From: Caballeronia sp. dw_19
Lineage (GTDB): Bacteria; Pseudomonadota; Gammaproteobacteria; Burkholderiales; Burkholderiaceae
DNA: 64,000 nt
Direction: 5' to 3'
Assembly (NCBI RefSeq): GCF_018449515.1
Contig: NZ_JAAVUQ010000006.1
Coordinates: forward strand, 186,001 to 250,000
The notes under the pieces were generated by a model. That model saw only the letters and a program-made list of their open reading frames with translations, did not search any database and was not told the origin of the DNA. How positions within the stretch are numbered: position 1 is the first letter of the stretch; each line of letters opens with the position of its first letter. Made by a program: the position numbers and the translations under genes. Shown here piece after piece: positions 9,766 to 19,204 of this stretch.

Positions 9766-11019
9766 TTAGTTCCAGGAGTGCCGCGCGGGCAGCACATCGT
9801 TGAGATAGTAGTTGCCGATCAGGTGCGACTTCCAGCGCACCGGGTCATGAAGCGTGTGAGTACGCGCGTTGCGCCAATGACGATCCAGGTTATGGGCCGC
9901 GCGCGTGGCCGAGGAGCCGGCCAGCTCGAACAGTTTTTCACTGGCCTCGAGCGCAATGCGCGTGGTTAATACCTTGGCTTCGGCAACCGCCACCGAAGCG
10001 CGTGCGCTGAGCTCGGCGTCAAGCGTTCCTGAGGAGGCGATCGCATCCAGGGTACGGCCGGTCTCAAGCAGGACTTCGTGGGCGGCATGGAGGTCGATTT
10101 GCAGGCGGCCGACATCAGCGATGATGTACGGATCATCCACAGCATGCTCCAGCCCCGAATCGATCCACGGCCGGGCGCGTTCACGCACGAAAGTCATGGC
10201 ATCAGCCACTGCCGCTTCGGCGATGCCCTGGTCGATCGCGGCCTGAATCAGTTGCGAAGTCGGACCGTATAGTCCGGGACGATCGGCGAGTTGCCAGATT
10301 GGAAGCACGTCTTGCGGGTCGATTGCGACCTGATCGAACACCACGCTGCCGCTGGCCGTGGTGCGTTGACCGAACGAACTCCAGTCGTCGATCACGCTGA
10401 GTCCCGGCGCGTCGCGAGGTACCCAGACCTGGACCGCGCGGCCCTCGTCGTCTGTCGCTCGAGTCGGCACGCGGTGCGCGAACAATGCACCCGTGGAGTA
10501 AAACCGGCGGCCGTCGAGGCGCAATCCATCGGGGGTCGTGCGCAGACGCGTGGTGCCCTGGAGGATGGTCGAGGACTCGGCTGAGCGGCGCTCCGGTCCG
10601 GCATTGCCCAGCCGTCGTCCAGCCAAGACCTCGTTGTACAGGCGCAGCTTCTGAGCGGGCGTGCCGATCTCGCGCAATACGCCCAGCACACCGAAATGAT
10701 TCTGCGGAATCTGTCCCAACGCCGGATCGGCCGCGCATAGTATGACAAATACCTCGGCGAGGGTCGCAAGCGACACGTCGGCACCACCGTATTCGCGCGG
10801 TACCGTGATGGTGCCGAGCCCGCTTTCGGACCAGAGATCGAGTTCGGCCCAGGGTAACAAGCGTTCCCGATCCCGGTTCGCGGCGCCGGGCGCGAATTCA
10901 TCGGCCAGACGGCGAGCCGCGTCCAGCGCGTGTGCGTCGTTTGAAATACCTTGGACGCGGTCCGGATCGGGAAGTTTGGGCAAGCGCAATTCAGCGCCTG
11001 CGATAGTACTCGTCGACAT
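9766..11019 (-). CDS. sfnB: SfnB-family FMN-dependent monooxygenase, copy 2
   Basis: A 417-residue paralogue of the next gene, first of the pair in transcription order. It shows the same marks: ERLLPWAELDLWSESGLGTITVPREYGGADV, GQIPQNHFGVLGVLREIG, RRFYSTGALFAHRVP and HWRNARTHTLHDPVRWKSHLIGNYYLND. The start MSTSTIAG fits the family; the frame is open 30 codons further upstream without a ribosome binding site. Two tandem copies suggest either different substrates or a hetero-oligomer. Role: oxidation of an organosulfur compound (sulfone or thio-organic) to liberate sulfur, inferred from the family. Confidence 0.88.
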   Translation of the reverse strand: MSTSTIAGAELRLPKLPDPDRVQGISNDAHALDAARRLADEFAPGAANRDRERLLPWAELDLWSESGLGTITVPREYGGADVSLATLAEVFVILCAADPALGQIPQNHFGVLGVLREIGTPAQKLRLYNEVLAGRRLGNAGPERRSAESSTILQGTTRLRTTPDGLRLDGRRFYSTGALFAHRVPTRATDDEGRAVQVWVPRDAPGLSVIDDWSSFGQRTTASGSVVFDQVAIDPQDVLPIWQLADRPGLYGPTSQLIQAAIDQGIAEAAVADAMTFVRERARPWIDSGLEHAVDDPYIIADVGRLQIDLHAAHEVLLETGRTLDAIASSGTLDAELSARASVAVAEAKVLTTRIALEASEKLFELAGSSATRAAHNLDRHWRNARTHTLHDPVRWKSHLIGNYYLNDVLPARHSWN

Positions 11020-11384
11020 GATTGTTCCAGAGGGAAAGGTTGCTCGCAGGCTTTCGATATTTTGGAAATCGCAAAGCGCTACTGCCGAACACCGGAGCGG
11101 TGCGGCCACCGCGAAGGGTAGTCACCGAAACGGATCCTTATCCTCAATTGGAACAGTGCCAATCTCACGGGCCTACTATCAAAATGGAAGTTGCTTATCA
11201 GCAATCGAGATTAGCCCGGCGCGAACACCAAGATGGCGTTTTCACGAAGCGTGGCGCCCTGACGTAAATTTCCTTTGGGGACGTCGAAAGCGCGCGAGCT
11301 TCTCAAGCGTCACAATCGACGCGGTGACCTCGCCGCGTTGGATAGAGGATAGACAGGCTTTCCCGGTGACGTGACGGACAAGCG

Positions 11385-11651
11385 TCACGGCTCATCCCGC
11401 CAGTCGCTCAAGGGAATTTCGGGGATAAAAACGAACAGATCCGCGACGTAGCCCATGTCAAAATAGCCCGCACGTGCGTACGCAGCGATGCACTCCAGCC
11501 GCTCCGAAGCGTGCAGTGCCGGCCCAACCTCCTGCTGTCCCGCCTTACTCGCACAGGCCGCTGCAGCAGGCCTTGACGGCCCGCGTCGCAGGATATTTCT
11601 GAGCCTTGCCCAAAGCCCAGTCTTCACGGCAAATTCCTTGTCCGGTGCCAT
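11385..11651 (-). CDS. small conserved-looking hypothetical protein
   Basis: An 88-residue protein, not recognised. Start chosen at the second in-frame ATG because GGAGG sits seven bases upstream of it; the first ATG, 18 bases earlier, has no such spacing. The N-terminus is basic (LWARLRNILRRGPSRP), the middle Ala-rich, and the C-terminus hydrophobic-acidic (GYFDMGYVADLFVFIPEIPLSDW). There is no signal peptide or clear membrane helix. It sits alone between the SfnB pair and the MetQ-like gene, with no operon partner. Confidence 0.55.
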   Translation of the reverse strand: MAPDKEFAVKTGLWARLRNILRRGPSRPAAAACASKAGQQEVGPALHASERLECIAAYARAGYFDMGYVADLFVFIPEIPLSDWRDEP

Positions 11652-12111
11652 GTGCTGCCCTCCGCTCATCCTGTAATCCCCGGCCGGCTACCGCACGGCG
11701 CGCTCGGCACCGCCGTCGCTTCGCGCGCAACACGGGAGAGGGTGGCGAGTAAGACGATTTAATCGTAGAACGCATGTCATGCGTCGCCAACGAACAATGC
11801 CTGCTTTGCTTATGGCTGTGCCGCGATTGAGGCCTGCTGGGCGGCTCAAGCTGCGGGTTGCATAACGAACCAGGCCACTAAAGACACAGGGACTTGAAGA
11901 CTCTTCGATAGGCATTGCCCCACTGATCAGACCATCGGGCAATCGCAGCACGGACGAAAACACACCCGATTCTTAGCAAAGCAGAATTGCTTGCTTTGCG
12001 CCAGAATTTGATTCGCTTATCTTCGCGTCGGCTTCCTGAAAGAGTGGGCGTCAAAAGACTACAAAGGCTCGTGGCGCTGCTGCGACTAAAGCAAATTACG
12101 TGGAGATTGAG
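11652..12111. other. upstream region of the MetQ-like gene with inverted repeat
   Basis: About 460 bp with no convincing gene. A perfect inverted repeat, GCAAAGC and GCTTTGC separated by ten bases, lies at 11976-11999, about 115 bp before the MetQ-like start codon; it may be an operator. No clear promoter boxes could be assigned with confidence. Confidence 0.4.
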
Positions 12112-12918
12112 ATGAATTGGGTTCGTGGCATTTGTGCTTTCCTGCTCGTACCGGTCGTGGCGGTGTCTGCATACGCGGCAGATCCCGCGAAAAACGAGAT
12201 CCGCTTTGGCGCGACAGCGGGTCCTTATGCCGACCAGATTCGCTATGGCATAAAACCGGTGCTGGAGAAGGAAGGCTATAAGGTCACGATCATCGAATTC
12301 ACCGACTATGTACAGCCCAATCTCGCCCTGGCGGACGGAGCGCTCGACGCCAATGCGTTTCAGCATGAGATTTACCTGAAGAAATTCTCCGATGATCATA
12401 ATCTCAAGCTCTCCGAACTGATCAAGGTCCCGACCGCACCGATCGGCGCCTACAGCCACAGATTCAAAAGTCTTGCGGACGTGAAGGACGGCGCGACCGT
12501 ATCGTTGCCCAATGATGTCACTAACCAGGCGCGTGCAATCGTGCTGCTTGAACAGATCGGCTGGGTCACGCTCAAACCGGGGACCAATCCGGTCACGTCA
12601 TCCGAGCGAGACATAGCCACCAACCCGCATAAGCTCAAGCTGCTGCCACTTGACGCCGCGCAATTGCCCCGCTCCCTCGACGACGTAGATTACGCGTTCA
12701 TCAATGGAAATTTCGCGCTGGCCGCCGGGCTGAAGCTTACCGACGCGTTGTTGCTCGAAAAGATTCCGCCTCACTACCTCAACCTCGTCGCCGTGCGTAG
12801 TAGCGACCTCGAAAAGCCGTACGTTCAGGACATCGCCAACGCTTACAAGTCTCCCGAGTTCAGGCGCGTGGTCGACGAGCGATTCAAGGGATTCACGCGC
12901 CCCGACTACCTGCGCTAA
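12112..12918 (+). CDS. MetQ/NlpA-family substrate-binding protein, orphan
   Basis: A 268-residue periplasmic binding protein of the methionine (MetQ/NlpA) family: signal peptide (FLLVPVVAVSAYA), FGATAGPYADQIRYGIKPVLEKEGYKVTIIEFTDYVQPNLALADGALDANAFQH, LSLPNDVTNQARA-like ligand segment and NGNFALAAGL. The residue after the signal is not a lipobox cysteine, so it is probably soluble. The ATG was chosen because GGAG lies six bases upstream; an in-frame GTG 12 bases earlier overlaps that site. No MetN or MetI gene is nearby. Its place between SfnB genes and a second peptide importer fits a sulfur-compound receptor that borrows membrane subunits (inference). Confidence 0.9.
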   Translation: MNWVRGICAFLLVPVVAVSAYAADPAKNEIRFGATAGPYADQIRYGIKPVLEKEGYKVTIIEFTDYVQPNLALADGALDANAFQHEIYLKKFSDDHNLKLSELIKVPTAPIGAYSHRFKSLADVKDGATVSLPNDVTNQARAIVLLEQIGWVTLKPGTNPVTSSERDIATNPHKLKLLPLDAAQLPRSLDDVDYAFINGNFALAAGLKLTDALLLEKIPPHYLNLVAVRSSDLEKPYVQDIANAYKSPEFRRVVDERFKGFTRPDYLR

Positions 12919-13219
12919 GTGCTCGCCTGAAGATTTAAAAATCTTAAATCGCCCGGCAGTCGTCCTTTTTTCGGTACTTGGCAACGCGCTGAAAGTGATG
13001 AATATCTGCCGATAGCTCGTCGAGTATCTGCTTGGCATTCAATATTTTCAAATAAGCCGCCCTTGCGCAGCTTTCCTCAAATACTTACACCTCCTCGCGA
13101 TAACGACATTCCGATTTGTTGGTTCACCTTCGCCTTTTCCGCTGATAGTGTATGCGGCCTCCAGGGAAGCACTCCTCACGCGAATCATTCGAACACGCAG
13201 TCACACAGAGGGAATAACG
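12919..13219. other. intergenic region with AT-rich palindrome
   Basis: About 300 bp without a gene. Twelve bases after the MetQ-like stop lies AAGATTTAAAAATCTT (12930-12945), two 7-bp arms around AA. It could be a weak terminator or an operator of the following importer operon. Confidence 0.35.
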
Positions 13220-14842
13220 GTGTCCATACAGTTGAAAACGTCCGCATGGGGCATGCTCGGGCGTAGCGTGATGATCGTCGCCCTGCTAAGTCAGGGAATA
13301 TTGGCTCATGCACAAACTCCCAAACGCGGAGGCACGCTGACCGTCATCGCGCAGCCCGAGCCTGTCATCCTGACGGCAGCGCTAAGCACATCGTCACCCA
13401 CCGGAACCTTCAGTACCAATGTATTCGATGGCTTGATCGAATACGACAACGACTTTCACCTGAAACCCGGCCTCGCGGAAAAATGGGACCTGTCGAAAGA
13501 CGGCAAGACCCTGACGCTCAATCTGCGTCACGGAGTGAAGTGGCATGACGGCCAGCCATTCACATCCGCTGACGTCAAATGGACCCTTGAGAACGTCTGG
13601 AAAAAATACCATCCGCGTAACCAGGCTCTGTTTGCGAACGCAAATCAGGTCGATACCCCAGACGACTACACCGTCGTCATCCACTTCTCCAAACCTTCGC
13701 TCGCGGTACTGAGTTCGCTCAACAGCAATGGCGCACAAGTGCTTCCAAAGCACTTGTATGAAGGCACGGACATTCTCAACAATCCGTACAACAACAAGCC
13801 GGTTGGTACGGGTCCGTTCATCTTCAAGCAATGGGTGAAGGGCAACTACATCCTGCTCGAACGTAATCCGGACTACTGGGACAAGGGCAAGCCCTATCTG
13901 GATAAAGTGATTTATCGCGTGATTCCGGACGGCGGCGCGCGCACCGCCGCGCTTGAAAAGGGAGACGTGCAATATGCGTCGTTGAGCCCGGTGCCTGCCC
14001 GTGATGCGCAACGTCTGGCGAAGCTGCCCACCCTGCGCATCCAGACCAAGGGCTACGAATGGCTCTCACCCTGGCTGTTCCTCGATACCAATGTCGAGCG
14101 TCCCTACCTGAAGGACGTGCGGGTACGCGAAGCACTCTACCGTGCGATCGATCGCGATGCGTACATCCGCGTGGTCTGGTCCGGATTCGGCAAAGCGGCA
14201 GTCAGCCCAGTGGTCTCCACGTTGACGGAGTTCTTCGAACCAAACGTGCCGAAGTATCCGTATGACGTGAAGCAGGCTAACGCGTTGCTCGATGCAGCGG
14301 GTTACAAGGCCGGTCCGGACGGTACGCGCTTCAAGATCGTTATCGACTATCTGCCTTATGGCGACGAGTTTCGACGCAGCGCCGAGTTCATCAAGCAGGC
14401 GTTCAAGAAAGTCGGCGTGGATGCGGAGATTCGTAACCAGGACGTTCCCACCTACACGCACCGAATTTACGGCGACCGCGATTTCGATGTGACAATCCAG
14501 TGGTATGCGGGCTTTTCAGACCCGCAAGTCGGGGTAACGCGTAATTACCAGTCGGACAGCATCGGCAAGAATATTCCTTTCAGCAACGGTCCGGGCTATC
14601 GCAACGCGAAGGTCGACCAGCTGATTCGCGATGCCCAGGGTTCCGGCGACCAAGCTGAGCGCGTGAAGCTGTTCAAGGAGTTCCAGCGTCAGGTTCAAAC
14701 CGATCTGCCTTCGTTGCCGCTGCTCGAAATGCACTTCTTCACGCTCGAAGCATCCGATCTCCACGATACAGTGAGCGGTGTCGACCAGGTGTACGGCTCG
14801 TTCAAGAACTTCTGGTACACCGATCCTTCAAAACATGAGTGA
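13220..14842 (+). CDS. ABC importer substrate-binding protein (family 5), Sec signal
   Basis: A 540-residue paralogue of the binding protein at 4824. A Sec signal peptide (MLGRSVMIVALLSQGILAHAQ) is followed by PKRGGTLTVIAQPEP, FDGLIEYDNDFHLKPGLAEKW, WHDGQPFTSADV and NNPYNNKPVGTGPFIFKQW, nearly identical in several blocks to the first copy. GTG was chosen as start because AGAGGGA precedes it by seven bases. Role: periplasmic capture of a peptide- or opine-like solute for the two permeases that follow. Its ATPase is not in the operon; the only nearby candidate is the minus-strand gene at 17311-19026. Confidence 0.93.
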   Translation: MSIQLKTSAWGMLGRSVMIVALLSQGILAHAQTPKRGGTLTVIAQPEPVILTAALSTSSPTGTFSTNVFDGLIEYDNDFHLKPGLAEKWDLSKDGKTLTLNLRHGVKWHDGQPFTSADVKWTLENVWKKYHPRNQALFANANQVDTPDDYTVVIHFSKPSLAVLSSLNSNGAQVLPKHLYEGTDILNNPYNNKPVGTGPFIFKQWVKGNYILLERNPDYWDKGKPYLDKVIYRVIPDGGARTAALEKGDVQYASLSPVPARDAQRLAKLPTLRIQTKGYEWLSPWLFLDTNVERPYLKDVRVREALYRAIDRDAYIRVVWSGFGKAAVSPVVSTLTEFFEPNVPKYPYDVKQANALLDAAGYKAGPDGTRFKIVIDYLPYGDEFRRSAEFIKQAFKKVGVDAEIRNQDVPTYTHRIYGDRDFDVTIQWYAGFSDPQVGVTRNYQSDSIGKNIPFSNGPGYRNAKVDQLIRDAQGSGDQAERVKLFKEFQRQVQTDLPSLPLLEMHFFTLEASDLHDTVSGVDQVYGSFKNFWYTDPSKHE

Positions 14843-15848
14843 CTCTGACGCGACTCGCCCATCGCGGTTTCATTCCTCGATTGTGTCGAGATGGCTCAGG
14901 AAGCTGTGGCAGCTCGCCGGTATCGTTCTCGGTGTGGCGATCGTCAACTTCTTTTTGTTACGCCTCGCGCCGGGTGACGCGGTTCAGGTCATCGCCGGTG
15001 AGGCCGGATCGGCATCGCCTGAATACATTGCCGCCTTGAGGCAGCAATTCGGCCTCGACCAGCCGCTCTATGTTCAGTTCGCCAAGTACCTCGGCCACCT
15101 GGCGCACTTCGACCTGGGCTATTCGTATCGACAAGGTATGTCGGTCGCGCATCTGATAGGCACCCGGCTGCCGGCCACGTTGCTGCTGATGGGCAGCGCC
15201 GTGCTGCTGGCCGCCGTGATCGGCGTCACGCTGGGCGCTCTGGCCGCTTACCACGCGGGTCGCTTCGTCGATATATTGGTGTCCACGCTCGCATTGCTGT
15301 GCTTCGCGACGCCTCTGTTCTGGGTCGGCATGATGCTGGTCGTTGTATTTTCCGTCTGGCTCGACTGGCTGCCGGTCGACGGCATGGCAACGGTCTCGTC
15401 GGGGTTGACCGGCCTCGCCTACCTGGTCGACGTTCTCCATCATCTGATTCTTCCGAGCATCACGCTTGCGCTCTTCTACGTGGCGATTTATACCCGGCTG
15501 ATCCGGGCAAGCGTGATCGACGTGAGACGGCAGGCTTACGTGAGGACAGCGGTTGCGCGCGGTGTACGGCCGGCGCGGCTGTTTCGCGTGCATGTCCTGA
15601 GAAACGCGCTGATTCCATTCGTCACAATGCTCGGCATGCAGATCGGCTCGATCATCGGCGGCGCGGTGGTCGTTGAGACCGTGTTCTCGTGGCCGGGCCT
15701 TGGAAGGCTCGCTTTTGACGCGCTGGTACAGCGCGACTTGAACGTGCTCCTCGGCATTCTCCTGTGCAGTTCCATCCTGGTCGTCCTGATCAACTGGGCC
15801 ACTGATTTCGTCAATCGTCGACTTGACCCCCGGATCGCGAAAGACTGA
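14835..15848 (+). CDS. ABC importer permease, DppB type (second system)
   Basis: A 337-residue membrane permease. Marks are LWQLAGIVLGVAIVNFFLLRLAPGDAVQVIAGEAGSASPEY, the YVRTAVARGVRPARLFRVHVLRNALIPF cytoplasmic loop, VVETVFSWPGLGRLAFDAL and the ending RRLDPRI. The gene starts inside the last codons of the binding protein gene (8-bp overlap), so translation is coupled. It is closely similar in organisation to the DppB-type gene at 6548, which supports duplication of a whole importer. Confidence 0.94.
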   Translation: MSDSDATRPSRFHSSIVSRWLRKLWQLAGIVLGVAIVNFFLLRLAPGDAVQVIAGEAGSASPEYIAALRQQFGLDQPLYVQFAKYLGHLAHFDLGYSYRQGMSVAHLIGTRLPATLLLMGSAVLLAAVIGVTLGALAAYHAGRFVDILVSTLALLCFATPLFWVGMMLVVVFSVWLDWLPVDGMATVSSGLTGLAYLVDVLHHLILPSITLALFYVAIYTRLIRASVIDVRRQAYVRTAVARGVRPARLFRVHVLRNALIPFVTMLGMQIGSIIGGAVVVETVFSWPGLGRLAFDALVQRDLNVLLGILLCSSILVVLINWATDFVNRRLDPRIAKD

Positions 15849-15849
15849 C

Positions 15850-16734
15850 ATGTCCAGCTCAATCGAACCAATCACCCCTCGCCCTGCCGCGGTTTCATAC
15901 GAACGGCGTTCGTGGTTGATGCGCCTGCTGCGCTCGCCGTCCTGCGTGATCGGTGGTGGCCTGCTGCTGGCCATTCTTGTCATGGCGGCGACAGCAGGTT
16001 GGCTTTGCCCTGGCGATCCGCTCGAACTCGTGGCCGAGCCCTTTTTGCGTCCCGGGCAGGATCCCGCGTACCTGCTCGGCACCGATATGCTCGGGCGCAA
16101 TATTCTTGCGGGCATTGTCCACGGCTCACGGGCTTCGCTCTTGATCGCGAGTGTCGCGACCCTGATCGCAGCGGCGCTCGGCATCGCGGGGGGACTAGCG
16201 GGCGGTTATTTTGGCGGGCGCGTCGACCGCGAGATCAGCCGCATCACCGTGTTTTTCCAGACCATGCCCCCTTTCCTGTTCGCGCTCGCCATCGTGGCTA
16301 TCGTGCGGCCCTCCGTGGCGACCATTGCGATCGCGATCGGTATCACGTCATGGCCGAATCTCGCGCGCCTCGTCAGGTCCGAGGCGCAGAAGCTGCGTCA
16401 TAGCGAGATGGTTCAGGCGAGCATTGCGCTCGGCGCGAGCGACTGGCGCATCATCATCCGCGATATCCTTCCGAATACGCTCACGCCAATATTGGTGTCG
16501 ACATCGCTGCTGGTCGCAACCGCGATCCTCACCGAATCCGCCCTGGCGTTCCTGGGACTCGGCGATCCGAACGTGGCGAGTTGGGGCAATATGGTGGGCT
16601 CGGGGCGCGAAGTGTTGCGCACGGACTGGTATATCGCCACGCTTCCCGGACTGGCTATCGTGGTAACAGTGCTGGCGCTCAATCTTCTTAGCGACGGGCT
16701 GGCGAAAGTACTCGACCCGCGCGGAAACGACTAA
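15850..16734 (+). CDS. ABC importer permease, DppC type (second system)
   Basis: A 294-residue partner permease starting one base after the previous stop. It shows YLLGTDMLGRNILAGIVHGSRASLLIAS, TMPPFLFALAIVAIVRPS, the SEMVQ-like EAA loop (HSEMVQASIALGASDWRIIIRDILPN) and ALAFLGLGDPNVASWGNMVGSG, matching the gene at 7540 block by block. Several transmembrane helices are evident. An AhpD-like gene follows in the same direction 31 bp later. Confidence 0.94.
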   Translation: MSSSIEPITPRPAAVSYERRSWLMRLLRSPSCVIGGGLLLAILVMAATAGWLCPGDPLELVAEPFLRPGQDPAYLLGTDMLGRNILAGIVHGSRASLLIASVATLIAAALGIAGGLAGGYFGGRVDREISRITVFFQTMPPFLFALAIVAIVRPSVATIAIAIGITSWPNLARLVRSEAQKLRHSEMVQASIALGASDWRIIIRDILPNTLTPILVSTSLLVATAILTESALAFLGLGDPNVASWGNMVGSGREVLRTDWYIATLPGLAIVVTVLALNLLSDGLAKVLDPRGND

Positions 16735-16765
16735 TGGCAACGACCGATTTTCTGAGGATACTGAC

Positions 16766-17305
16766 ATGAGCCGCATCGACAACATCGGCAAACAAGGACT
16801 TGAAGGACGCGCGCTCGAAGTGTTCGAGATTGTCGAGCGTGACTACGGTGCATTCGGCAACATGCTTGGCGTGCTCGCCCATCGTCCGGCGTCCATCGAG
16901 CATATTTATGGACTGCTGCAGTCGGCCAAAGACGCACTGATTACGCGACGGCACCTGGAAATCGTGCTCGTGACGGCGTCGCGCGAAAATCAGTGCCAAT
17001 ACTGCGTCTCGCATCACGCGCCGAAACTGGGCGCGCTGGGTATCGACACCCATACTGTCGAGAACATTCTCGACCTCAACGTACCCGGGCTCGATCCGGT
17101 GGAACGGCTGGTTCGCGACTATGCGTCAGCAGTCACGCGGCAGCGCGTGACGGACCGGCTGGTCGAACGCCTGCGCGAGCACTTTTCTCAAGAACAGGTC
17201 GTCGAGCTAACCTTGCGGGCTTCACTCTACGCATTCTTCGCACGATTCAATGAAGCGCTGGAAATTGAAGTGGAAGAAGATGTGGCAGGCGCTCCTGCTC
17301 ACTGA
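16766..17305 (+). CDS. AhpD/carboxymuconolactone decarboxylase-like protein
   Basis: A 179-residue protein with the AhpD-like core, including the redox motif CQYC at residues 77-80 followed by His at 83 and 84 (ENQCQYCVSHH). In AhpD such a CxxC plus His supports peroxidase or thiol-disulfide activity. GAGG lies eight bases before the ATG. Placed at the end of an importer operon in an organosulfur island, it could remove peroxide made by uncoupled flavin monooxygenases or reduce a thio-intermediate (inference). Its stop lies five bases from the stop of the convergent ATPase gene. Confidence 0.87.
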   Translation: MSRIDNIGKQGLEGRALEVFEIVERDYGAFGNMLGVLAHRPASIEHIYGLLQSAKDALITRRHLEIVLVTASRENQCQYCVSHHAPKLGALGIDTHTVENILDLNVPGLDPVERLVRDYASAVTRQRVTDRLVERLREHFSQEQVVELTLRASLYAFFARFNEALEIEVEEDVAGAPAH

Positions 17306-17310
17306 GTTGA

Positions 17311-19026
17311 TCAAACAATGACGCCGTCCCGCGCGCGCTCCAATGCGCGCCGATGCCCGGGCGCCGAGGCGATCAGGGAACGCGTGTAGGCGTGCGCGGG
17401 GCGGGACCAGATAGCATCGTGGTCGCCGCTTTCTACAATGCGGCCAGCTTGCATGACCAGCACCCGGTCCGCTATATACCGAACCACGGCAAGATCATGC
17501 GAGATGAACAACATCGACAGATTGAACTCGGCTTTCAGGTCGACCAGCAGGTTCAGTATTTGCGCCTGAATCGATACATCGAGTGCCGACACGGGTTCGT
17601 CACAAATAAGCATGGCCGGCTTTAGCACCAGCGCTCTTGCAATGCCAATGCGCTGCCGCTGGCCACCCGAAAATTCATGCGGATAGCGGTGCCGCGCGTC
17701 GGCCGGCAATCCAACGGCATCGAGTATCTGGTTTATTCTTGCCCGTCTTTCACCCTTGGACAGGCCGCCCTGCACGGTCAACGCAAACTGCAAGATCTGA
17801 TCTACCGTTTGCCGAGGATTCAGCGATGCAAACGGATCCTGGAAGATCATCTGCAAGTGCCGCCTGTGGGGCAGCAGCGCTTTGCGCGACAGGCTCGAGA
17901 TATCCTGTCCGTTCAACAGAATGCGACCGGATGCGGAATCGACGAGCCGCATGATCGTGCGCGACAGCGAGGTTTTTCCGCAACCTGATTCGCCCACGAG
18001 CCCCACCGTCTCCGCGCGGTTGACCGTGAGGCTGACATCACGGACAGCGTGCCGCGGACCCTCGGCGGTCTGGTAGATTGTGTTCACATGGTCGACGACA
18101 AGCACGGGCGTTGCATCGGCGGAACTCACCTGGTTTTCAGGCTTTGCAGACGGCGTTTCGAGTGAGAATGCCAGTTCGCCTTCCGGCGTCTCTTTCACTC
18201 GCACCTCCGCGAGCCGCGACGTCCGGTAATGGCGATCCGCCCCAAGGTGCAGCGACGCGCCCAGCAAGCCGCGCGAGTAGGCATGCCTCGGCTTCGCTGT
18301 AAACGCCCGCGTGGTTTGCTGCTCCATCTCGCGGCCGCGGTACATCACGACCACGCGATCCGCCCAGTCCGCGACCACACCAAGATCATGAGTGATCAGC
18401 AGCAAGCCCATCGACAAATCGCGTCGCAGCCTGTCCAGCAGCGCCAGGATGTCGGCCTGGATAGTGACATCCAGCGCCGTGGTGGGTTCATCGGCAACGA
18501 GCAACTTAGGCTCGCATGCGATTGCGGCGGCGATCATCACGCGTTGACGCTGACCGCCGGAAAACTGATGAGGGTAGTCGTCTATGCGCCTCGCGGGCTC
18601 GGCAATCTGCACGAGATCGAGAAGTTCGAGCGTCCGCGCGCGAGCGGCCCGCCTGGACATTCCGAGGTGCAGCCGCAATGCCTCGCCAATCTGATCGCCA
18701 ATCTTCAGGACCGGGTTGAGGGAGGTCGTCGGCTCCTGGAAGATCATCGATATCCGATGACCTCGTATGGCGCTCAAGCGCGACTCCGATAGGGCCAGCA
18801 GGTCGACGCCATCGAAATGCACTTCACCGTGGACGCGGGCTGCGGGAGGAAGCAGGCGCAGTAACGCCATTGCCGTCGTGGATTTTCCACAGCCAGACTC
18901 GCCGACCAATGCGAGGACCTCCCCTGCTTCAATGTGCAAGTCGAGAGCGGTGACCGCGCGATGCGTGCCGTAGGACACGTTGAGGTTACGAACGTCCAGA
19001 AGACGCGGTGTGACAGCAGGAGGCAT
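17311..19026 (-). CDS. peptide-type ABC importer, fused dual ATPase (second system)
   Basis: A 571-residue two-domain ATPase, closely parallel to the gene at 3152. Domain 1 has [18 protein letters not shown] and [12 protein letters not shown]. Domain 2 has [18 protein letters not shown] and [12 protein letters not shown]. The start MPPAVTPRLLDVRNLNVSYG fits the family, though no strong ribosome binding site is seen; an upstream ATG in frame would add 44 unlike residues. It lies on the opposite strand to the permeases it presumably serves, convergent with the AhpD-like gene and divergent from the FMN monooxygenase at 19282. Its promoter is therefore shared with or adjacent to that of the oxygenase. 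Confidence 0.93.
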   Translation of the reverse strand: MPPAVTPRLLDVRNLNVSYGTHRAVTALDLHIEAGEVLALVGESGCGKSTTAMALLRLLPPAARVHGEVHFDGVDLLALSESRLSAIRGHRISMIFQEPTTSLNPVLKIGDQIGEALRLHLGMSRRAARARTLELLDLVQIAEPARRIDDYPHQFSGGQRQRVMIAAAIACEPKLLVADEPTTALDVTIQADILALLDRLRRDLSMGLLLITHDLGVVADWADRVVVMYRGREMEQQTTRAFTAKPRHAYSRGLLGASLHLGADRHYRTSRLAEVRVKETPEGELAFSLETPSAKPENQVSSADATPVLVVDHVNTIYQTAEGPRHAVRDVSLTVNRAETVGLVGESGCGKTSLSRTIMRLVDSASGRILLNGQDISSLSRKALLPHRRHLQMIFQDPFASLNPRQTVDQILQFALTVQGGLSKGERRARINQILDAVGLPADARHRYPHEFSGGQRQRIGIARALVLKPAMLICDEPVSALDVSIQAQILNLLVDLKAEFNLSMLFISHDLAVVRYIADRVLVMQAGRIVESGDHDAIWSRPAHAYTRSLIASAPGHRRALERARDGVIV

Positions 19027-19204
19027 TGATGAAGGGCGGCGGATAAGAAGGTGCGAAGGTGTGATCCGGCTTTCGCGGACGTTCGAAAATAGCAGAACCG
19101 TACCGTCCAGCAAACCAACAATGTCAGCTATCAATTGGCATTTTCCTGTGCTTGGCACAAGTGCGTTTCGTATGCAGCGCCTCCCATAACACGTGCAGAT
19201 ATAA

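Noticed and set aside
11020..11200. Sigma-54 promoter for the SfnB genes
   Set aside because: A TTGGCAC element is present on the minus strand, but the GC at the -12 position is missing at correct spacing.
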